Source: an uncultured Porphyromonas sp. | GTDB lineage: Bacteria; Bacteroidota; Bacteroidia; Bacteroidales; Porphyromonadaceae | NCBI RefSeq assembly: GCF_915070105.1 | Contig: NZ_CAJZFJ010000042.1 | Span: 1-19,854 of the forward strand | Direction of reading: 5' to 3' | DNA: 19,854 nt | Part shown: piece after piece, positions 14,363 through 19,854 of the stretch | How the letters are laid out: each line of letters opens with the position of its first letter | Numbering within the stretch: the stretch's first letter is position 1 | Position numbers and translations under genes: made by a program | Notes under the pieces: generated by a model | Told to the model about the DNA's origin: nothing | The model's input: the letters and a program-made list of their open reading frames with translations, nothing else | Database searches by the model: none

Positions 14363-15187
14363 ATGGCTGTATCAATCCAAGACATCGCCAAGCTCCGTAA
14401 GCTCACGGGTGCAGGGATGATGGACGTCAAGAAGGCCCTCGAAGAAGCTGCTGGTGACTTCGAAAAGGCTATCGAACTACTCCGTAAGCGTGGTCAGGCT
14501 CTAGCTGCTAAGCGCTCTGACCGTGAAGCCGAAGAGGGTTGCATCCTAGCTGCTCACGAGGGTGGCTATGCTGTGGCTATCGAGATCAAGTGTGAAACAG
14601 ACTTCGTAGCTAAGAACGAAGACTTCATTGCTCTGGCTAAGTCTGTACTAGAAGTAGCAAAGAACAACCCCGAAGCATCTAAGGAAGAACTCCTAGCTGC
14701 ACCTCTCGCCGATGGTCGCTCTGTACAGGAGCACATCACTGAGCGTAGTGGTGTAACGGGTGAGAAGATGGAACTCGGCTACTACGAGTTCGTCAAGGGC
14801 GCCGCTGCTATCTCCTATATCCACCCAGGTAATAGACTTGCTACCATCGTAGCCTTCAACGAAGCTGTAGACGCTCAGGTAGCTCGTGACGTAGCTATGC
14901 AGATCGCTGCTATGAACCCCGCTGGTATCACTGAGGATGATGTACCTGCTGAGATCAAGGAGCGTGAGCTCTCTATCGCTCGTGACAAGGCTCGTGAGGC
15001 TGGTAAGCCCGAGAACATCATCGAGCACATCGCAGAGGGTGCACTGAAGAAGTACTACAAGGAAAATACCCTCCTAGAGCAGGCATTTGTCAAGGACAAC
15101 AAGGTAAACATCCAGCAGTACCTACAGGCACAGAGCAAGACCCTTACGGTCACTGCCTTCAAGCGTGCTTCGCTCTCTGCCGAGTAA
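14363..15187 (+). CDS. tsf: translation elongation factor Ts
   Basis: EF-Ts is the guanine nucleotide exchange factor that regenerates EF-Tu-GTP. The 274-residue product has the N-terminal UBA-like LRKLTGAGMMDVKKALEEA (about 11-29) and the EF-Tu-contacting TDFVAKNEDF (79-88), both diagnostic. Length is normal for Bacteroidetes. It is 169 bp downstream of rpsB with hairpins in the gap, and is closed by a strong terminator. Confidence 0.97.
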   Translation: MAVSIQDIAKLRKLTGAGMMDVKKALEEAAGDFEKAIELLRKRGQALAAKRSDREAEEGCILAAHEGGYAVAIEIKCETDFVAKNEDFIALAKSVLEVAKNNPEASKEELLAAPLADGRSVQEHITERSGVTGEKMELGYYEFVKGAAAISYIHPGNRLATIVAFNEAVDAQVARDVAMQIAAMNPAGITEDDVPAEIKERELSIARDKAREAGKPENIIEHIAEGALKKYYKENTLLEQAFVKDNKVNIQQYLQAQSKTLTVTAFKRASLSAE

Positions 15188-15226
15188 TCCTTCCCATTTC
15201 ATCGCCTAATAGGTGATGAGCCTAAT

Positions 15227-15267
15227 AGAGGCTACGTCATAAGGCTCTGCTTTATGGCGTAGCCTCT
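15227..15267 (+). terminator. terminator of the rpsB-tsf operon
   Basis: Arms 15227-15242 and 15252-15267 form a 16-bp stem with one G-U pair and a 9-nt loop, followed by TCCTCTTT. A smaller stem, CATCGCCT/AGGTGATG, precedes it. This is the clearest intrinsic terminator in the window. Confidence 0.8.
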
Positions 15268-15348
15268 TCCTCTTTGGCAGGCTTCTCTCCCTTCCCTATA
15301 CCTTATCCCTCGTTTCTCTGTTAGAAGTCTTTTCCTACTCCTCGCTAC

Positions 15349-16428
15349 ATGAGCCATCGCAAGATCATACATGTCGATATGGATGCCTTCTTTGCCTCCA
15401 TAGAGCAGCACGATCACCCCGAGCTGAGAGGGCTACCGATCGCTGTCGGGGGCTCAGAGCCTAGGGGTGTGGTATGTGCTGCGAGCTATGAGGCGCGTCG
15501 CTATGGAGTACGATCCGCTATGCCTGGAGCGAAGGCTCGCAGGCTATGTCCTCAGCTGATCTTTGTCGATGTACACTTTGAGAGGTATCGTGAGGTATCG
15601 GCAGCTATCCATCGTATCTTCAGAGACTATACCGACCTGATCGAGCCTCTTTCTCTAGACGAAGCCTTTCTCGATGTCACCGAAAATAAACGAGGGGAAC
15701 CCCTAGCAGTGAAGTTGGCGATTGAGATCAAGGAGCGTATAGCTACAGAGCTAGGGCTGACAGCTTCGGCAGGAGTGTCCTACAACAAGTTCCTAGCTAA
15801 GGTCGCCTCCGATGCCCGTAAGCCTAATGGCCTTTGTACGATCCATCCTACCCAAGCTTTAGACTTTATTGCGAACTTGCCTATAGGGGAGTTTTGGGGT
15901 GTGGGAAGGGTTACCAAGCGCAAGATGCAGGAGCTAGGTATCCATACGGGAGCTGATCTAAGGGCACGAAGTCTCCCCGAGCTCCAGAGATACTTTGGAC
16001 GGGCAGGGCAGATGTTTTATGACTTTGCACGGGGGATAGATGAGCGTCCTGTCGAGGTAGAGCGTATCCGCAAGTCTTTGGGTTGTGAGCATACCTTCCT
16101 AGATAATACCTCTGAGCCTGCTGTCCTAGAGGAACGCTTGCTACAGGTGGCGGAGGACTTGGCTCACCGTTTAGAGCGAAAAGGCTTCCTCGGACGTACC
16201 CTCACACTGAAGGTCAAGTATGGAGACTTCAGCATCGCCTCTCGCTCGACCTCACAGCTGCAGGAGATCCTTACCCTAGAGGAGATCCAGCGTCTCGGAC
16301 TTAAGCTTCTTCGGGGACTAGACTATACGGAGCACCCTGTACGCCTTCTAGGGCTCACGATCTCCAACCCAAGTGACGAGCTACGTCCGGGGATGTGGGT
16401 GCAGCAGTGGATCCAGTTCCCCGACTAA
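15349..16428 (+). CDS. dinB: DNA polymerase IV (Y-family translesion polymerase)
   Basis: Pol IV is an error-prone Y-family polymerase that bypasses damaged bases. The 359-residue product has the first catalytic motif HVDMDAFFASIE (D10, with F15 at the steric-gate position) and the second, SLDEAFLDV (D104, E105). The SAGVSYNKFLAKVASDARKP block and helix-hairpin-helix GVGRVTKRKMQELG follow, then a little-finger domain. It lacks an obvious C-terminal beta-clamp motif such as QLxLF; the end is WVQQWIQFPD, which could be a weak clamp-binding sequence. It stands alone on the + strand, 82 bp after the tsf terminator, and converges on comF with only 27 bp between stops. No LexA-type box was recognised upstream. 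Confidence 0.95.
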   Translation: MSHRKIIHVDMDAFFASIEQHDHPELRGLPIAVGGSEPRGVVCAASYEARRYGVRSAMPGAKARRLCPQLIFVDVHFERYREVSAAIHRIFRDYTDLIEPLSLDEAFLDVTENKRGEPLAVKLAIEIKERIATELGLTASAGVSYNKFLAKVASDARKPNGLCTIHPTQALDFIANLPIGEFWGVGRVTKRKMQELGIHTGADLRARSLPELQRYFGRAGQMFYDFARGIDERPVEVERIRKSLGCEHTFLDNTSEPAVLEERLLQVAEDLAHRLERKGFLGRTLTLKVKYGDFSIASRSTSQLQEILTLEEIQRLGLKLLRGLDYTEHPVRLLGLTISNPSDELRPGMWVQQWIQFPD

Positions 16429-16455
16429 GGCCAAGGCAAAGACACATAAGAACTG

Positions 16456-17175
16456 CTAATACCTCTTAATCGCTACGGCTGCTACAAAGACATGCACAGC
16501 CCTGACACCACAACCCTCGAGTAGGTCACATAGCGTCAGCAGGGTTGCGCCCGTCGTCAGTAGGTCGTCTACGAGCAGGATGCACTTTCCTTGTAGGGAT
16601 GCCTTGAGTGTCTCATCGGGGGTAAGAGAAAAGGCTCTATGGGCATTCTCCATTCGTTCCTTCCTCCCAAAGGCTGTCTGCGAATGACTACCTCTCCTTC
16701 TGAGGAAGTAGTCTTCACTCCACGGAAGATCAAGCCGCTGGCTCATTGCCTGAGCGAGTAGACCAGCCTGGTTGTATCCTCGCTTCTGCAGTCGTCCTTC
16801 CTCAATAGGTACAGGTAGGATTAGGTCGATATCCTCGGGACTGAATCGAAGGCACTCCTCTGTAATAGCTGTGCGTACGACGAAGGAGGCTACCTCTCGG
16901 TAGCTCTTGTACTTTAGGGCTGTGATGAGGTGGTGTGACTCCGCTTGGTGCTGGTAGGTGAAGGGGGCAGAAAGGCTCTGGATGAGGGGAGAGCCAAGGA
17001 GCCGTTCCCGGGCAGCGTAGGTTTCCTCCCTATAGCGAGGTAGGGTTAGTCCGCATTCTAGGCATACGCACCTTTCGCTACTGCCTAGGCGAAGACCACA
17101 GACTGCACAGAGCCGAGGAAATACGACATCCAGCAGGATGGAGCCTAGGCGAAGGAGATACGACTTACTCGTCAT
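16456..17175 (-). CDS. comF: ComF family phosphoribosyltransferase-like protein
   Basis: ComF-family proteins (GntX/Pur-ComF type) act in uptake or processing of DNA during natural transformation and related nucleic acid use. The 239-residue product has an N-terminal zinc-finger-like set C23-xx-C26 ... C38-xx-C41, the KRGYNQA motif (131-137) and the PRPP-binding VDDLLTTGAT (202-211). All are family hallmarks. Its start overlaps the recX stop by 11 bp, so it is translationally coupled as the last gene of a prmC-recX-comF operon. Confidence 0.9.
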   Translation of the reverse strand: MTSKSYLLRLGSILLDVVFPRLCAVCGLRLGSSERCVCLECGLTLPRYREETYAARERLLGSPLIQSLSAPFTYQHQAESHHLITALKYKSYREVASFVVRTAITEECLRFSPEDIDLILPVPIEEGRLQKRGYNQAGLLAQAMSQRLDLPWSEDYFLRRRGSHSQTAFGRKERMENAHRAFSLTPDETLKASLQGKCILLVDDLLTTGATLLTLCDLLEGCGVRAVHVFVAAVAIKRY

Positions 17176-17659
17176 CTTCTCCTAGGATAGTCCGTGTAGC
17201 TTCGCTGACTTCCTCGTACTCATAGCCTCGGTAGAGCCCATAACGCATGAGTCGGTCGAAGGCTTTGCGTCGCTCCAAGCCTTGGGGAAGCGTGCGGTAC
17301 TTCTTCCTTAGGAGTCCTTCCACTTGTTCGTAGATCGAATGTTCCTCTTCCTCCTCCAGCTCCTCTAGGGCTTCGTCAATGAATTCGCTGGGGATCGCTA
17401 GTCGTCTGAGTTCACTTCTTAGGCGAAGAGGCCCCCAGCCATTGAAGCGGTACTTGTCACGTACAAAGGCTACCGCAAAGCGTCTCTCACTGACAAATCC
17501 CTCTGCTTTCAGTCGCTCTAGGATCACCTCTGCTTCATCGTCGTCTATGCCCCAGCGCAGTAGCTTTCTCTCTAGTGTAAGCGGTGCTTGCTCGGAGCCC
17601 GAGCAGAGGTGGGCAAGACATATATAGGCTTCCTCGGGTGTAAGGGCTTTGCTTCTCAT
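17165..17659 (-). CDS. recX: RecX family regulatory protein
   Basis: RecX binds RecA filaments and modulates recombinase activity. The 164-residue product is rich in Arg/Leu/Glu helices typical of the three-helix repeat fold, with LLRWGIDDDEAEVILERLKAEGFVSERRFA-type helices (about 31-64) and the conserved FVRDKYRFNGWGPLRLRSEL region (split at about 65-84). The C-terminal LMRYGLYRGYEYEEV block is also family-like. The start ATG overlaps the prmC stop (ATGA, 4 bp), and its stop overlaps comF. It may help recombination after ComF-linked DNA uptake; that link is inferred from position. Confidence 0.85.
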   Translation of the reverse strand: MRSKALTPEEAYICLAHLCSGSEQAPLTLERKLLRWGIDDDEAEVILERLKAEGFVSERRFAVAFVRDKYRFNGWGPLRLRSELRRLAIPSEFIDEALEELEEEEEHSIYEQVEGLLRKKYRTLPQGLERRKAFDRLMRYGLYRGYEYEEVSEATRTILGEDDE

Positions 17660-18558
17660 GCCGAGTGATAGGTTAGATGTAGGAAGCGGTTCTTACCACT
17701 CATATCCTTGATGAGCTCTGCCTCTGCTTGCTCGCTACCTATTATATGTAGGAGAGCTGTCCGAGTCTGCTCGGCATAGAGTGGGTTCAGCTCCAGCCAA
17801 AGGCTTCCCCCAGGACGCAAATATCCTTGGCGAACTAACTGCCCAATAGCTGTATAGTAGGCTAGGGGAGACTCTTCAGGGGCAAAGAGGGCAAGATGTG
17901 GCTCATATAGCAGGACATGAGCCGTCATATCCTCTGCTTCGCTTGGGTGAATATAGGGAGGATTACTTACGATCAAGTCAAGCGGGGTAGGCGGGGGAGT
18001 ATGGGCTTCGACTAAGGCAAAGAGGTCTTCATGCCACAGGTAGACCTCTCGTCCGCTCTGCTCATAGAGCCGGCGGAAGTTCCCCTGAGCGATGGGGATC
18101 GCTTGGCTCGAGACCTCGAGGGCAATAGCTTGGTCGAGCTGGGGAAGGTGCTTGGCAAGTGCCCACGCAAGACACCCACTACCTGTCCCTACGTCTAGTA
18201 GACGTCGCCAAGAGGAAGCCTCGGGATGCTGGAGGATGAGCTGGGCAAGCTCCTCTGTCTCTGGCCTCGGGATGAGTACTCCGGGAGCTACGTAAAGCTC
18301 TTCGTCGAGGAAGGTTGCACTCCCGAGCACGTACTGCAGAGGTTCAGCAGCCTCTAGCCTAGAGAGTGCAGCCTCTAGCTTAGCGATCTCCTCGGGGGAC
18401 AAAAGCGTATCTTTGCCTGTGAGGAGGAGCAAGTCTGTGCGCCGCAGTCCCCGCAGGTCCTCGATGAGACGCCTTGCGATCTCCCGAGCTTCTGCGGGCT
18501 CATATTCTGGGGCTAAGCGAAGGATCGTAGCCTCCTCTACTTGTCGAATTGTTTCCAT
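17656..18558 (-). CDS. prmC: peptide chain release factor N5-glutamine methyltransferase
   Basis: PrmC (HemK) methylates the GGQ glutamine of release factors RF1/RF2 with S-adenosylmethionine. The 300-residue product has an N-terminal helical domain, PLQYVLGSATF (about 73-83), the AdoMet-binding DVGTGSGCLA (122-131) and the catalytic NPPY (199-202). I chose ATG 18558 (METIRQ) over ATG 18570 (MLSKMET) because a TATATTTG -7 element (18568-18575) overlaps the longer start, and the family usually begins close to this helix. Its TGA stop overlaps the recX ATG, and it shows that TGA is a normal stop in this genome. It is divergent from ribD with about 27 bp between starts. Confidence 0.94.
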   Translation of the reverse strand: METIRQVEEATILRLAPEYEPAEAREIARRLIEDLRGLRRTDLLLLTGKDTLLSPEEIAKLEAALSRLEAAEPLQYVLGSATFLDEELYVAPGVLIPRPETEELAQLILQHPEASSWRRLLDVGTGSGCLAWALAKHLPQLDQAIALEVSSQAIPIAQGNFRRLYEQSGREVYLWHEDLFALVEAHTPPPTPLDLIVSNPPYIHPSEAEDMTAHVLLYEPHLALFAPEESPLAYYTAIGQLVRQGYLRPGGSLWLELNPLYAEQTRTALLHIIGSEQAEAELIKDMSGKNRFLHLTYHSA

Positions 18559-18567
18559 TTTACTGAG

Positions 18568-18575
18568 CAAATATA
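18568..18575 (-). promoter_or_regulatory. -7 element for the prmC-recX-comF operon
   Basis: The minus strand reads TATATTTG, matching TAnnTTTG, ten bases before the chosen prmC ATG. The message would be nearly leaderless. The -33 position does not carry a clear TTTG, so support is moderate. Confidence 0.4.
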
Positions 18576-18585
18576 GCTATAAGAG

Positions 18586-19611
18586 ATGATAGAGACCGAA
18601 GAGATCTTCATGCGTAGAGCCCTCGAGCTTGCCGCCCTTGGCTTAGGTACGGCTCGCCCAAATCCTATGGTGGGGGCTGTGATCGTACATGAGGGTAGGA
18701 TCATAGGCGAAGGCTACCATCATCGCCCCGGAGAGGGACATGCAGAGGTAATGGCAGTGGCTAGTGTGCGAGAGCGGCACCTCCTGCCCGAGAGTACGCT
18801 CTACGTGACCTTAGAGCCCTGCGCACACTACGGGAAGACGCCCCCATGCGTGGAGCTCATCCTCCGTGAACGTATTCCGAGGGTTGTGGTGGCTATGGAG
18901 GATCCCTTCCCAGCAGTCTCGGGAAGAGGCATACGTCGCCTTAGGGAAGAGGGGGGCGTAGAGGTCTCGGTGGGCTTGCTGGAGGAGGAAGCTCGAAGCC
19001 TAAACGCAGCCTTCATAACAGCACACACACTTCATCGCCCCTATGTCACGCTCAAGTGGGCACAAAGCATCGATGGCTATATGGATCGGGTACGCTCCTC
19101 TCGTGAGGAGAGTCCCGAGGTCTTCTCTAGTCCACTTCACCAGCGTATTGTCCATCAGGTTCGCCTAGCCCATGAGGCTATTCTCGTGGGATACCGCACG
19201 GCACTACTGGATGATCCTCAGCTGGGCAACCGCCTCTGGTATGGGCCCTCTCCCCTGCGTGTCATCCTAGACCCTCACCTCCAGCTACCACAGGACTTGC
19301 GGGTCTTCACTGATAGCTCTTCCCCCACACTCGTCCTGCATCTTAGCTCGGTAGTAGCACCCTCATCACAAGAGGAGGGACATTCGCACCTGCGCTATCG
19401 AGCCCTAGAGGGTACGAGGCTTACCCCAGAGGCGATCCTATCGGCGCTCTACGAAGGGGAGGGGGTACAGTCGCTCCTTGTCGAAGGGGGAGCTGCTACA
19501 CTGGAGCTCTTTATGGCGGGGGGACTCTATGATGAGATCTTACTTGAGGTCTCCCCTCGAGCCTTGGGGAAGGGTGTCTTAGCTCCATCTCTGGGGGAGC
19601 GTAGGGGCTAA
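18586..19611 (+). CDS. ribD: bifunctional riboflavin biosynthesis deaminase/reductase RibD
   Basis: RibD converts 2,5-diamino-6-ribosylamino-4(3H)-pyrimidinone 5'-phosphate in two steps, deamination then ribosyl reduction, on the way to riboflavin. The N-terminal deaminase domain has the zinc-site GHAEV (H52, E54) and TLEPCAHYGKTPPC (C79, C88). The C-terminal reductase domain starts near PYVTLKWAQSIDGYMDR and contains VEGGAATLELF. At 341 residues it is at the short end for the bifunctional family, but both domains are recognisable. The start ATG 18586 lies back-to-back with prmC. No riboflavin-type (FMN) riboswitch is possible in the 27-bp gap, and none was seen upstream. Confidence 0.94.
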   Translation: MIETEEIFMRRALELAALGLGTARPNPMVGAVIVHEGRIIGEGYHHRPGEGHAEVMAVASVRERHLLPESTLYVTLEPCAHYGKTPPCVELILRERIPRVVVAMEDPFPAVSGRGIRRLREEGGVEVSVGLLEEEARSLNAAFITAHTLHRPYVTLKWAQSIDGYMDRVRSSREESPEVFSSPLHQRIVHQVRLAHEAILVGYRTALLDDPQLGNRLWYGPSPLRVILDPHLQLPQDLRVFTDSSSPTLVLHLSSVVAPSSQEEGHSHLRYRALEGTRLTPEAILSALYEGEGVQSLLVEGGAATLELFMAGGLYDEILLEVSPRALGKGVLAPSLGERRG

Positions 19612-19658
19612 CTCTTTGTTTATCGCATAAGCCTAGGCAAGCTTGCCTTTTGGAAGTC

Positions 19659-19700
19659 GAGTAGCGGGTAGGGGAATAATCATTCCCTTATCTGCTACTC
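19659..19700 (+). terminator. intrinsic terminator after ribD
   Basis: Arms 19659-19677 and 19682-19700 pair over 19 bp on the + strand RNA with three G-U pairs and an AATC loop, followed by TTCTTTTAT. G-U pairs make it weaker as a minus-strand structure, so it acts mainly on ribD transcripts. Confidence 0.8.
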
Positions 19701-19748
19701 TTCTTTTATGCCTTTGATAGAGGGGAGGGAGAGGTGTGGGGATAAAGC

Positions 19749-19800
19749 CTCGTGAGGTAGTGGTGGTACCTTGCTTGAGGTTTGCCCGCTACCTCACGAG
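19749..19800. repeat. perfect 12-bp inverted repeat near the window end
   Basis: CTCGTGAGGTAG (19749-19760) and CTACCTCACGAG (19789-19800) are exact inverted arms around a 28-nt loop with a small ACCT/AGGT stem. There is no T-tail. It may belong to a leader or terminator of a gene beyond the window. Bases 19701-19854 hold no visible gene. Confidence 0.5.
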
Positions 19801-19854
19801 AGGTTCCCTTAGTAGCCTTGGAGAGTTTTCCCTAGTACTTCATCAGAGGATTGG

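Overview
The window looks like chromosomal DNA of an anaerobic Bacteroidales bacterium, most likely Porphyromonas or a close relative. This rests on the nrfHA-ccsB-ccsA arrangement, GLPGLI-family secreted proteins, Bacteroidetes GG-leader peptide precursors, Bacteroidetes-type promoters (TTTG / TAnnTTTG instead of -35/-10), weak Shine-Dalgarno sites, and the rplM-rpsI-rpsB-tsf run. The species assignment is inferred from gene content, not from a database search.

Region 1 (1-4553, + strand) is a respiratory nitrite ammonification cluster: nrfH (quinol-oxidising tetraheme anchor), nrfA (pentaheme nitrite reductase), and ccsB/resB plus ccsA, the two halves of the System II haem ligation machine that would mature NrfH and NrfA. 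The ccsA frame is interrupted by one in-frame TGA (3931-3933), exactly where the flanking protein sequence continues in the same frame. It ends at a strong hairpin (4514-4553).

Region 2 (4633-11105, - strand) is an accessory peptide locus. Read in its own direction it holds an 882-residue TonB-receptor-like outer membrane protein, GG-leader precursor 2, a GLPGLI protein, GG-leader precursor 1, and two more GLPGLI proteins. The two precursors share a leader, the double-glycine site and a GG(S/A)STHDN core motif. A ~164-bp upstream sequence, about 93% identical between copies and able to fold into the same stem-loop, precedes each precursor. A different stem-loop follows each precursor before its GLPGLI gene. 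No radical SAM maturase, peptidase or exporter lies in the window. This is the best candidate for an under-described system.

Region 3 (11106-12354) is about 1.25 kb without a convincing gene. It holds a good minus-strand promoter for region 2, a 63-nt two-level hairpin, a striking array of six GTGTACAC-type palindromes in three 22-bp units, and a good promoter plus long leader for rplM.

Region 4 (12355-15267, + strand) is translation housekeeping: rplM-rpsI, then rpsB and tsf, each of the last two preceded by a spacer rich in hairpins; a strong terminator follows tsf.

Region 5 (15349-19854) holds dinB (+), a tightly overlapping minus-strand operon prmC-recX-comF converging on it, and divergent ribD (+) with a terminator. 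The final 150 bp have no gene but contain a perfect 12-bp inverted repeat.
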